From positions 12,366,992 through 12,430,991 of the forward strand of contig OX326958.1 in NCBI GenBank assembly GCA_946800325.1: DNA of 64,000 nucleotides. The letters run 5' to 3'. The notes under the pieces were generated by a model. The model was not told where the DNA came from. It did not search any database and saw only the letters and a list, made by a program, of their open reading frames with translations. Each line of letters starts with the position of its first letter. Position 1 is the stretch's first letter. Origin of the DNA: Luzula sylvatica (lineage: Eukaryota > Streptophyta > Magnoliopsida > Poales > Juncaceae). Positions 22,997-32,936 of this stretch are shown one piece after another. Both the position numbers and the translations under genes were made by a program.

Positions 22997-23095
22997 GGAG
23001 AGATGCATCTTGGAGGTTTCACACTGGAGAGATGCATATTGGAGGTTTCACACTGGAGAGATGCACATTGGAGGTTTCACACTGGAGCGTTCAAA
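22997..23095. repeat. 27-bp tandem repeat in LTR
   Basis: GGAGAGATGCAT followed by (C/A)TTGGAGGTTTCACACT is repeated three times in full with partial copies at the ends. Minor differences between units indicate some age. Confidence 0.9.
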
Positions 23096-23122
23096 TTGGA
23101 TGAAAGGGTATTGTGTTCCCTA

Positions 23123-24023
23123 CAATGTTTTAAATTGCGATATTGCGGTCCATTGTGGTCGGGTCTTTTTGCAGCGGATTGCGTTTGCGGGCGCAATTGC
23201 GGCGCAATGACCTTATTGCGGACAGCCGTTGCGATATTAAATTAAGTAAAAATAATAGTTTGCTTAAATATATTTTTCACAATATTTTCTATCACCATTA
23301 ATATGGTAAAATTTTCTACATAATTTTCTTCTAAAAAGAATAAAAAAGTTAATTGTCCCGGAACCTTTTCAGTGTAAATAAAAATTGATCATAAAATTTT
23401 CATTAAAATGACAATTATACGGGATCATTGGAATTGTATTTTGTTGAAAAAAATTTTGTCGACATCCTAAAAATATCAAAACACTATAACTCAAATTTTA
23501 AATCGAAACATCAATGAAATACAATGAAAATTACTAAATTCATACATTTATAGATGAAAATGAGACATTTTAGAAATTATATATGTTATTAGGATATTTT
23601 ATCAAATATTTTGATAATAAAACATGGAAACTAAGTATTAAATCATCACAAAATTAATGTTATAATATTTATATTAAATAATTCTCGATAAAATTACTTT
23701 AACGTGTATTTTGTGTTTAATTCAGGGTAAAAGACAAAATTTCACAAATTCAAGCCCATCATTGCATTCCTCTCGTCGAGACGAGCGATTTCGATATAAA
23801 TGTCATGTAATTTGGTGGAAGGATGAGAAAATTACAACGATTTGAATATTATCCGAAATATTTGACCCGATATGGCCGCAATATTACCGATATTTCGCCG
23901 CAATATCCGCAATTTCTAAAAAAAACGATATTTTCGCAATACTTCATTGCGATATAGCGATTCTAAATCTCAGCCCGCAATATCCGCAATATCGCCGCAA
24001 TATCGCCGCAATTTAAAACACTG
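23123..24023. mobile_element. Non-autonomous hAT element (901 bp) with exact 8-bp TSD
   Basis: Ends are CA(A/G)TGTTTTAAATTGCG in inverted orientation. The flanks carry an exact 8-bp duplication GTTCCCTA (23115-23122 and 24024-24031). Subterminal ATATTGCGG/CCGCAATAT words are repeated on both sides. No transposase frame. CA(G)TG termini and an 8-bp TSD fit the hAT superfamily. Confidence 0.85.
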
Positions 24024-24131
24024 GTTCCCTATATAAGGATGGTTTGTGTGGTTCATTTGTAAAAACAATTCAGTCCAAAAATAAAAGCCTTTTTCTCTCT
24101 ATTTCATGTGTTATTTACTTTCCGTTTATAA

Positions 24132-24340
24132 TACGTTATCAGCACGACGTTCTGACCAACTGAGATATTGAGATGAATCGAAGGTATGAATAATTATCAG
24201 CACGAAACTCTTGAGATTTCAGTCAAAGATAACATCTCAGACAAAGACGAAAATAGAAGAAGGTAAAACAAGTCGAAGTAATTTCAGACAAGGTAAAACA
24301 ATTAAAAGGTATGAACTATGAATTTTTTTTATTTATTTCT

Positions 24341-24420
<80 letters not shown>

Positions 24421-26660
24421 AGGAGATGAATTAAGACAGCGAGAAAAGAAAAGAAAAAAATAAAAACTTTTGTGTGGTGTTTCTTTCTGAATATCCACGA
24501 GTGATCAAATATAATGTCATCTAGACTTGGTATGGTCATATACCATAAACCGAGAGAGAACATTGAAGATAAAAATATGGGTACTGTATCAATAAAATGT
24601 TCTGGACAATTGAAATTTGGAGATTTCAATCAAAGAATATATTCTAATAGCCACTGAATTCTTCTCTCGTGCCAATATTATAAAATATGTATATTGGATG
24701 TGGCTGATTTATAATAAGCCATAAATTTACTGGATTTTTATTTATATAAATAAGGATTTTGGCGAACTTTACCATATTCGGTTTAAGACCTCAAGTTAGA
24801 TTAATTCCGAGTTTACACGAAAGAACATGACGCTCGAGACTTAAGGGTCGAGTACTAAAACCAAGCACTGCCATGGAATCTGTATCGTGAGATTCCGAGT
24901 CTGGATTGTTTGTTGTTGCGTAGTCTCGCATAGTGAACGATGGAACATACGAGATGACAGTACGAGGGTTTTGTGCGCGATAGACGCCATGAAGAACCCA
25001 TGATCGAGTTCTCGTTGTTGATAGACGATGGATTGTTTGTCGTTGTCGTTCACCCGTCGAATATATACTAGCGGAACAAGTGGCGGTGCATGAATTTGGA
25101 CAGACGTGATGGGGTGGCCGTGCAGTCGCACCTCTCTCGGAACTGGGACGAAAAGCTTGTATAGCACAGTCATTGTTTCTTTTATTGAAGGCTTGGATCT
25201 AAAGCCTAAGAAGATAGTAAGAAGATAGTGTGTTTCACACCTCCAATTAATCCTAATTTGCACAATAATAATTATGTCGGTGACAAAGATGGAAAAAAAA
25301 AAAAAAAAAAAAAAATTGAATCGAAATCAAGTAGATTTGTCATTCTTCTGATTTAGGAATTAGACGAGAAGAATAAAGTGAACCCTCTCTTCTCCAATCC
25401 TTCGGATGAATCAGTGAATGAATAACTACTCGTGTGCACAGAAGAGGATATTCCTGTCTGAGAAATACTGGTGACATCCGAAATTTTTTGGGTGAGTAAC
25501 ACTATAGTTTATGAGAAATAATGGACATAATTTTGTCTGTTTTTATAAGTATACAATATTCCTAAAAGCTGCAGAGTTTTTCTCCGTTTGTATACAACAG
25601 TCATGTACAAATTTATTTTGTATGAGTTATGTAATTTATTTTTATGGTTGATATTAACGTTGTTATTCCATATTTTAATATTGTCATTCTTGTCGATTGC
25701 ACCTGAAGTTGCAAAATTATGAAATAATATGTGAATATAACTCCATGATTATGAAGAGTATATTAGAGAAATAAATTCGATGATTCCTAAAATGAATATC
25801 GCCCTTGAAGATCAAAGTGGGCTCTAAAAACATAGTCGACGAAAGTTGCAAACGTATATTTTGGATGTTATATGAAAAGTTGTACTATCATATATCAAAT
25901 ACTTGGAGAGGAGAAAGAAAAAGAACAAAAACGACAAGTTTGTCGATCGAGATAATAAAATTAGCAAGAGTTATTTTGATTACTCTAGAAAATTATATTT
26001 ATAATATTACTCTAGAAGATTTGTTTTGGAAGAGCCATTATTTATATTGCTCCGGAATAGTGATTCTGTAATAGAAATATCATTGCTTATTTTTGTGATA
26101 TACAAATGTATTGGTCGAATTGAAATCATGAACTAAGAGTTCATTATATAAAATAAAAGCAATGCTATGATTTGAAATAATTGATTATGCATAGAAAATG
26201 TTTGTCATGATGATGACTAAATTAAGACCAACTATCGATGATAAATACTCTCCAAATCTCATTATAACTTGTGAGTGGCTTGGAGCCAACAAGTATTCTT
26301 TGAAAAGATTAAGTGTTTAGTTGATGTGTCGGTAACACTACCATACCAAGATGAGTTAAAAATTGTTTGGCATATATATTGGATTGATTTATTCTCCAAA
26401 TATGATATCACGAACATTTGTTTGTTTGAACTAGAAGTTCAATTGATATGTATAAACCCGAAGTTTAAATGTATACGTAAACTAGAAGTTTACATTCAAG
26501 AAAAAAACAATAAAGTCAAATATGCATGTTGTGTGTATAATATCCGTGAAGGATTATATGTTATTTGTTATAACAAATAAAATTGAAAAACATGCTTGAA
26601 TTTTCGTAAGTATTTGATGATAAACGTACAAATCCTTGAAAGAGAGAATATTCATGAAAG
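24132..26660. other. Decayed internal region, no recognisable gene
   Basis: Follows the LTR and is probably old retroelement interior, but no gag or pol motif could be read in any frame. It holds (AT)n at 24344-24416 and a poly-A run at 25290-25315. An open minus-strand stretch of about 140 codons at 24841-25263 has no motif I recognise and is not called. A GAAGTTTA/GAAGTT phrase repeats at 26430-26490. Confidence 0.4.
24344..24416. repeat. (AT)n microsatellite
   Basis: About 36 uninterrupted AT units. Confidence 0.95.
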
Positions 26661-26664
26661 AGAG

Positions 26665-27040
26665 ACAATACCAGCAATTCAAGCAAACCCACGAAATCAC
26701 GCGGAGTTTTCCTAATAAAATAATAAACATGCTCAGATGCCCATTACTACGAATCATTTTTTAACGGGATTATATATGACACTCCCACAACTCCAAAAAA
26801 CATCATTGATGCGTCAATCGTGGAGGATTAAATAAATTAATTAACTCTCTAATTAATATTTATTTGGATTGATTCAATGAAATGATCTAATCAATCCACT
26901 TAACTCTCCTCGGTTGATGCGAATCAATGATGTTTTTTCCTTTTTTTAAGTGAGCTAGCTGCTAGTCATTAGAGAAAATAATTTCTTTCCATTGGCTAAG
27001 TCTCACCGAGTGCTTCTGAGAAAGTTCTAATTAAGTAGGT
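26665..27040. repeat. Copy 1, part c: second member of the ~0.4-kb repeat
   Basis: Resembles 22385-22790 (ATACCAGCAATTC, CACGCGGAGTTTTCCTAATA, then the foldback MITE) and is nearly identical to 63779-64000, including the same substitutions (AAACCCACGAAATCACGCGG type). It therefore belongs to the segmental duplication and shows that copy 1 resumes after the LTR-element insertion. Confidence 0.85.
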
Positions 27041-27171
27041 ATGGCATAATTTCCCATTATCCATTTAAAATAAGCTAGCTGAATAACGATCAGTTCACAT
27101 TGTTCTCCGAATCTACCTTTCATATTTATTTATGTCTTTATTTCTTTACTGTCCATATCCCCCTATTATAT

Positions 27172-27470
27172 ATAGGGAAAATATACTTGGTCCCCCAAAC
27201 TCCAAAATGATGTCTTGATGAGGTGGCAAAAGTGAATTAAGTGGATTGATTAGTTTTTCTAATTGACTCGATTAAATATTAATTGACACGTAAATAATTT
27301 ATAATATATTAATATTAGTACATGCTAATTGGCATGTCAATTCGATTAAACAGTCAATTAAATCGCTAATCGAGTCAATTAATAGTACTAATCAACTCAT
27401 TAAACCCACTTTTGCCACCTCATCAAGGAAACTTTTTGGAGTTTGGGGGGCTGAATATATAACCCCTTAT
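27172..27470. mobile_element. Foldback MITE in the CNL promoter
   Basis: Inverted arms of about 80-90 bp: left GGTCCCCCAAACTCCAAAAT and TTGATGAGGTGGCAAAAGTG; right is the reverse complement with few changes, ending GGAGTTTGGGGGGCTGAATA. It ends about 185 bp before the CNL start codon, and a TATATATA run lies at its right edge (27469-27476). Confidence 0.8.
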
Positions 27471-27480
27471 ATATATGTTA
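27469..27480 (+). promoter_or_regulatory. Candidate TATA box of the CNL gene
   Basis: TTATATATATG lies about 180 bp before the ATG at 27655, at the boundary of the upstream MITE. A likely leader (CTTCTCTCCACAATAT and similar) follows. The position is plausible but other AT runs are nearby. Confidence 0.3.
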
Positions 27481-27654
27481 GGCTCGTATCCTCTTTGGCA
27501 ATCAACAAAATCTTGCTTCTCTCCACAATATATTTATCCAACTTCTCTTCATTTAAAACAGATTGTACCATATAATTCCTTCTCTGACTATCATCCAGTG
27601 TCCTGAAACCCTATTCATTTCTTGGAGTCAGTGTTGTTATTTGCTTATAAACCT

Positions 27655-30333
27655 ATGGAAATCGTGGCTGCTACTGTGGCCGCAAATAAAACCGCCGATG
27701 CCACTCTGCCTCGCCTGTTGGATGCCACAATTCGCTCCGTGAAATATCCTTTTGATGTTGGCGCCAATGTGAAAGCGTTGCAGTCAGCCATGAAGGAGTT
27801 GTTAGCGAAGAGGGAGGACGTGAACACAAAAATAGAGAATGGTGAAAGACTGGGTGAAAAGGTTACAAAAGAAGGTAGTGGGTGGATCAACCAAGTGGAA
27901 GCCATTAAAAAAGAAGTAGAGGAGATTGAACAAAGGTACCAAGCGAGATACAAGTGTCTTGGTAGTTACTCTTTTAACTGTAGGTTGAACTACACGATTA
28001 GCAAAAGGGCGGTAAATACACTCTTAGATGTGCAAAGGTTATGCACTAAATGGGAAACTTACGAGTTGGTCACGATGCAAGTACCACCACCAGCAGTACA
28101 AGAGGTGTCAATGGAACCGATTACTTTATCAACCGCAGATTACAATCTTCAACATGCCCTCGAGTTCATTAACAATGACCCTGTGGGGGTTATCGGCCTC
28201 TTGGGTATGGGAGGGGTCGGTAAAACATGTTTGCTACAAAGGATCAATAATAATTACACCCAAAACCCCAATAATTTTAAAGTCGTATTCGTGACGGCTT
28301 CGCAAGAATGTTCCATAGCAAAACTTCAATCCGGTATAGCTGAGAAACTCAACTTAGCTACACATACCAATGAAGAGCAACATGCAAGCATTATATTTAA
28401 CTTTTTGAAAGAAAAGCATTTTCTTTTATTGTTGGATGATTTGTGGGATGGGTTTGATCTAAAAAAAGTCGGTATACCTTTCCCTCTTGGGCTCGGGGAG
28501 AAGTACAGTAGAAAGGTTGTTTTAACAACACGGTCATCTCAAGTTTGTGGTAAAATGGGGGTAAGAAAAGAGATTAGAGTGGCTTGTCTCAACGACGAGG
28601 AGTCATGGTCTCTCTTCCGAGAAAAAGTCGGTAATGATACCCTCGACTCTCATCCTCTAATACCATCTTTAGCTCAGAAGGTCATAGATCAACTAGGTGG
28701 TTTGCCGCTTGCTCTTATTATTGTTGGGAGTGCAATGTACGGTAAAAGAGACCCAAGAGACTGGGACTATGCTATTGACCAAATCCGGTCACCAAACTCG
28801 ATCGAGATTGATATTTTAGGTAGTGAGGAGAGTTTGTATCATCAGTTGAAGTTCAGTTATGAGAACTTACGGAATGAAACACTGAAGAAATGTTTCTTAT
28901 CTTGTTCTTTGTGGCCTGAGGATTATAATATTGACCGAGATGATCTGATACGGTGCTGGATCGGGTTAGATTACATAAAAGAGTCCGACATGCAAAAAGC
29001 ACACGATGTGGGCCATACAATTATAAGTACTCTGCTGGGGCAATACTTATTGGAGGAAACGGACGACGACTACCTTGGTTCCGAGGTCGTGAAAATGCAT
29101 GATGTTATACGTAGCATGGCATGGTGGATAGCTTGTGATTTTGGGGTTAATAAGAATAAATGGGTTATCAAAGCCGGAGTTGGTCTAAAAGAGTCACATA
29201 TTAATTACAAAGAACTCTGGTATGATGCAGAGTGTGTCTCGTTAATGCATAACACGATTACTGAATTGAAATGTCCCCTTTTATCATTTCCCTCCAACCT
29301 TACAACATTGATGCTTACTGGAAATAGGTTAAAACATTTCTCTCTACCAATGCCTTTAACTAGGCTTCGATATCTCGACTTATCCAGTAACATTATCTCA
29401 AATTTTCCATTAGAGATATGTGACCTGGTTGACTTACATCATCTTGATCTATCATCTAACCGCATTGAATCAATACCAGATGAGTTGAAGTCTCTCATAA
29501 ATCTCAGGTTCTTATATTTTACACGCAACCGCATCAGATATTTCCCCGAGGGTGTCATATCCGGACTCAAGTCACTTGAGGTGTTGGATTTTTATGACTC
29601 TTATAATATTGAGCAAAGAATATTTGAACCTTCCTTTTTTGAAGAAATAAATTGCCTGGAGAACCTAAAGGCTCTTGGCATCGCAGTACACAATTTTTCT
29701 GACCTTGAAAAATTCAAAGTGCTATCTACTACGGTTGCGATTCGGTTCCTTTCATTGGAAGGTGTTACGTCAGCTTCTCTTTCGAGCACTTCCTTTTTTA
29801 GCACGGAAACAGAAAGTCATCTAGTTAAACTCGAGATCCATAATAATCGATTTAAGGAATTTGTAATTGAAACGAAACAATTTCCCTACCTCGAGGACTT
29901 AAAATTGGGGTTCAATCAAACCTTAAAAGAAGTAATGTGGAGAGGTGTCCTGCCGATGGATGTGTTTCCAAGACTTCGGAAGCTATTCGTATCTGCTTGC
30001 ATCATGGAGCATTTAACTTGGATCGTGCACCTCCCATTCCTTCTAACATTGAGTGTGAGCTCTTGCTTATTTATGAAGGAGTTGGTCAGAGATGATGAAG
30101 AAGGGAAGAATACAACCACGCGTTTTTCGCTTCAGCCATTTTCTTCATTGAAGATTATGATGTTGTATGCCATGAAGAACTTGGAAAGCATTTGTGATCC
30201 CAATTTTGCTTTTCCATCTCTGAGGATTCTTGACATTAATCGGTGTCCCAAACTAAAGAAGCTTCCATTCCCGAATGGCACCATCCCGTCTACCCTGAAA
30301 ACATATGGCAACTTTTGGGATGATTGCAGTTAA
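27655..30333 (+). CDS. CC-NB-ARC-LRR disease resistance protein (CNL, RPS5/SUMM2-like group)
   Basis: Intronless, 892 residues, intact. The first ATG that fits the family start (MEIVAAT) is at 27655; the frame is open a little further upstream but without ATG. Order: coiled-coil region about 1-150 with CLGSYSFNCRLNY, typical of the RPS2/RPS5 class; P-loop GMGGVGKT at 184; kinase-2 LLLLDDLWD at about 257-265; KVVLTTRSSQVC; GLPLAL at 349; CFLSCSLWPEDY; MHD at 481-483; then leucine-rich repeats from about 540 to the end (LRYLDLSSNIISNFP, LHHLDLSSNRIESIP and others). Such proteins are intracellular immune receptors: NB-ARC binds ADP/ATP and LRRs help sense effector action. All core motifs are present, so it is likely functional. 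The last P-loop residue before LLQ is Cys rather than Thr (GKTCLL), a modest change. Confidence 0.95.
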   Translation: MEIVAATVAANKTADATLPRLLDATIRSVKYPFDVGANVKALQSAMKELLAKREDVNTKIENGERLGEKVTKEGSGWINQVEAIKKEVEEIEQRYQARYKCLGSYSFNCRLNYTISKRAVNTLLDVQRLCTKWETYELVTMQVPPPAVQEVSMEPITLSTADYNLQHALEFINNDPVGVIGLLGMGGVGKTCLLQRINNNYTQNPNNFKVVFVTASQECSIAKLQSGIAEKLNLATHTNEEQHASIIFNFLKEKHFLLLLDDLWDGFDLKKVGIPFPLGLGEKYSRKVVLTTRSSQVCGKMGVRKEIRVACLNDEESWSLFREKVGNDTLDSHPLIPSLAQKVIDQLGGLPLALIIVGSAMYGKRDPRDWDYAIDQIRSPNSIEIDILGSEESLYHQLKFSYENLRNETLKKCFLSCSLWPEDYNIDRDDLIRCWIGLDYIKESDMQKAHDVGHTIISTLLGQYLLEETDDDYLGSEVVKMHDVIRSMAWWIACDFGVNKNKWVIKAGVGLKESHINYKELWYDAECVSLMHNTITELKCPLLSFPSNLTTLMLTGNRLKHFSLPMPLTRLRYLDLSSNIISNFPLEICDLVDLHHLDLSSNRIESIPDELKSLINLRFLYFTRNRIRYFPEGVISGLKSLEVLDFYDSYNIEQRIFEPSFFEEINCLENLKALGIAVHNFSDLEKFKVLSTTVAIRFLSLEGVTSASLSSTSFFSTETESHLVKLEIHNNRFKEFVIETKQFPYLEDLKLGFNQTLKEVMWRGVLPMDVFPRLRKLFVSACIMEHLTWIVHLPFLLTLSVSSCLFMKELVRDDEEGKNTTTRFSLQPFSSLKIMMLYAMKNLESICDPNFAFPSLRILDINRCPKLKKLPFPNGTIPSTLKTYGNFWDDCS

Positions 30334-31254
30334 ATATTTATAAATTTGAGATGTATATAAAAACTTCCATTTTCTAAAGAAGCTTCCATTTTCTTCATTG
30401 ATTTGTACGAATTGTTTGAAATTTAATATTTATAAATTTGAGTTGTAATTTGTTTGAATTTCTTTCAGGGATGATTTCAGTTAAATAAATGCATGGAACT
30501 CAAATTTGGAACAAATAAATGCAAATAATGATTTTATATATTGTTGTGCTATTTGTTACTCCGACCCCAGTTTGCTACTGTGCCAGTGTTCCTGTGTGTT
30601 TGATTTTTAAAGATAATGAAGCTAGAAAGAAAATTAGCTGTAGTCTGTACCCCTTGAGGTGTTTTAAGTGATTTTTAAATCTAAATTTCACTGGATTGTT
30701 ATCTAAATATTAGAAATTTATAACTATGAACATCGTTTTGCAGAATTCACCGTCGATGGCGCAGATGCGCGATGTACCAGCCAAGCATACAAAGGCTCTT
30801 GTGAGACGACATGGTATTAAGGAAAAAATAAAACAATATTCAGCAAAGCAAGAAATATCCGTGCTCATTATAAGTCACATTTATACTGTCGAAAATACAA
30901 ATTTTTTTTTTTTTTTTTTTTTGAGTTTTGAAAATACAAATTTTATTTGCAAGAAAATATTGCCCGACCCTGATCAGTAAGCCTAATTAAACCAAATAGT
31001 AATATAAAGCTCGGTAACCAAACCCGAAGCTCTAGTTCATCCCTCATGGAACCAAGTAGTTCGTGAACATCACACTTTTCTCGGGAAATAGTCTATCCCT
31101 AATCGAACAAAAGTTTCAGAATTCATTTAATTCATCAAAAAGAAATTGAAAATTAAATTCCAGATGAAATATCACTATTCGAGCAGAAAAACTAAACACA
31201 AAAACACTCAAATTTTTCACCCGAAACAACAATAACAATCTAAACAATTACAGG
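30334..31254. other. CNL 3' flank, no further gene
   Basis: Contains an imperfect direct repeat just after the stop (AATATTTATAAATTTGAG at about 30331 and 30423; AAGCTTCCATTTTCT twice), a possible AATAAA signal at about 30485, and a poly-T run at 30900-30922. No gene supported. Confidence 0.5.
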
Positions 31255-31477
31255 TCACCTTCCTTCGTGCAAATCTTCTGAGAAAACCACAACCCGGTCA
31301 ACATTATCGTTATCCCACACACTCAACCCCGAAAACGGACTTGACGAAAACATGGACGATGTTCCATCCGATTCATAATTAACAACCCTACCAGTATTAT
31401 TATTACTTCTACCATTATTGTTATTACCATTCACATTATTATCGTGACTATTATTATTTGCAGCACTACTACTACTA

Positions 31478-31483
31478 GTATTA

Positions 31484-31521
<38 letters not shown>
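31478..31521. repeat. (ATT)n microsatellite in kinase 3' end
   Basis: About 14 ATT units (AAT on the minus strand), read as an Asn run in the old kinase frame. Confidence 0.9.
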
Positions 31522-32175
31522 GGGTTGGACCATCTTGAGGGATTGGACCACCGCGCCCATTGTGGGCTGTTGATTTGCCTCGTGTGACACACAAGCAAAT
31601 GCGATTGTACATACACGTGAAAAATCGTCTTTAGGGTACTTCCTTCCATTCTTGGATCTGCCAGCTCAACTAGCCTCTCCCTGTCTCGTAAAACAGGTCG
31701 TGCCTAAAAAGTATCAGAAATGTAAAAAGAAACTAAAAACTCCGTATATTCTTGATTTAAAATGCAAAAGTTCCTGCTTCGTTGCTAAATTGCAAAAGAT
31801 AGAGAGAGACTGACCCAAGTGACGAGGTTTTCTTGGCCGAGGGGATGTAAATGGTCGACAGGTCTCTTGCCGGTGAGAAGCTCGAGAAGAACAACTCCGT
31901 AACTGTATGTTGGAAATAGGGCTTGTTTTTATTTATTGGGGAAGAAATGGGATTAGTGTAGTGCCAAAACCCTTAAGGGTCCCGCCCGACCCGACCCGCC
32001 CGGGATTTTGACCCGCCCGACCCGCCCGTTTGGCAAACGGGTTGAAACCCGGCGGGTCAACGGGTACGGGTCCAAGGGCGGGTTTCAACCAATGGTTACC
32101 ACTAAACCCGTGTAAACCCGCCCGTTTGGCAAACCCGTCACTGTGCAACCCGACCCGCCCGTGCACCCGCCCGAC

Positions 32176-32241
32176 CCGTCACTGTTCACTATTCACTATT
32201 CACTATTCACTGTTCACTATGCACTATTCACTGTTCACTAT
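32176..32241. repeat. Heptamer repeat near the hAT 5' end
   Basis: About eight copies of a TTCACTA-type unit with small variants directly follow the CCCG-rich subterminal zone. Confidence 0.85.
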
Positions 32242-32936
32242 TTAATTATAAAAATTTCATATACTTCTATAATCCAAGCAAACACTAAAATACAACATGA
32301 ATTCATAATTAAAAATGAAAAGTTGGCATTTCCTGGCTTCCACGATCTCCCATTTTGATCTCTCTCTCTCTCTCTCTAGTCTGTCAGATTCCTTTATCCC
32401 TAAACTTTCCTTCCACGACCCAACGGTTGCAAATTTTGAATTTGGTTCCCCCCAATCACTGTGTAACGCTCCAAAACACTGTATAACGCTCCAATTTTTA
32501 CCCCTATAAAATCCCCCAACCTCCAATTCATTAATTCACACAACCAACTATCAATCTCTCATATTCTCTACACTCAAACTCTCATATTCTTATTTTAAAG
32601 CTCTAAATATTTTTTATATTTTATTTAAATTCGTTTATATAAAAAAAATCCAAAAAAAATAGTTATATTAGTTATTTAGTTATATTTAGTTGTTGGAGGT
32701 ATCCTAAAAAAATCTCAAAAATTCGACATCGCTTGGAAAAATTTGAGGTATGAAGGTCCAATCTTATTATTTATTTTTCTTAATATAATTTTATTTTTGG
32801 ATTTTTATAGATTTTTTTTATTCGGATTTTTATTTATTAGGAGAGAAATAGTTATATGCTTACATTTTGTAATTAAAAAATGTTAACTAAAATTGTTTGT
32901 ATAACTTTTTTGGAATAATATTTTTTGTAGTGAAAA

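Larger units (their letters stand above)
22927..24131 (+). mobile_element. LTR of a decayed copia-like element, with nested MITE
   Basis: Begins TGTTATAAATGTG, contains TATA-like CTATATAAGG at 24029, and is followed at 24132 by CGTTATCAGCACGA, which resembles the sequence after the 5' LTR of a common plant copia group. Without the nested hAT MITE it would be about 300 bp. It cuts copy 1 of the segmental duplication. I did not find a matching second LTR. Confidence 0.55.

Noticed and set aside
24841..25263. Open minus-strand frame of 140 codons
   Set aside because: No motif, no splice logic and no duplicate to test conservation; probably chance or decayed retroelement interior.
27622..27654. 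Upstream extension of the CNL frame
   Set aside because: It begins with TTG, which is not a likely plant start; the ATG at 27655 matches the family N terminus.
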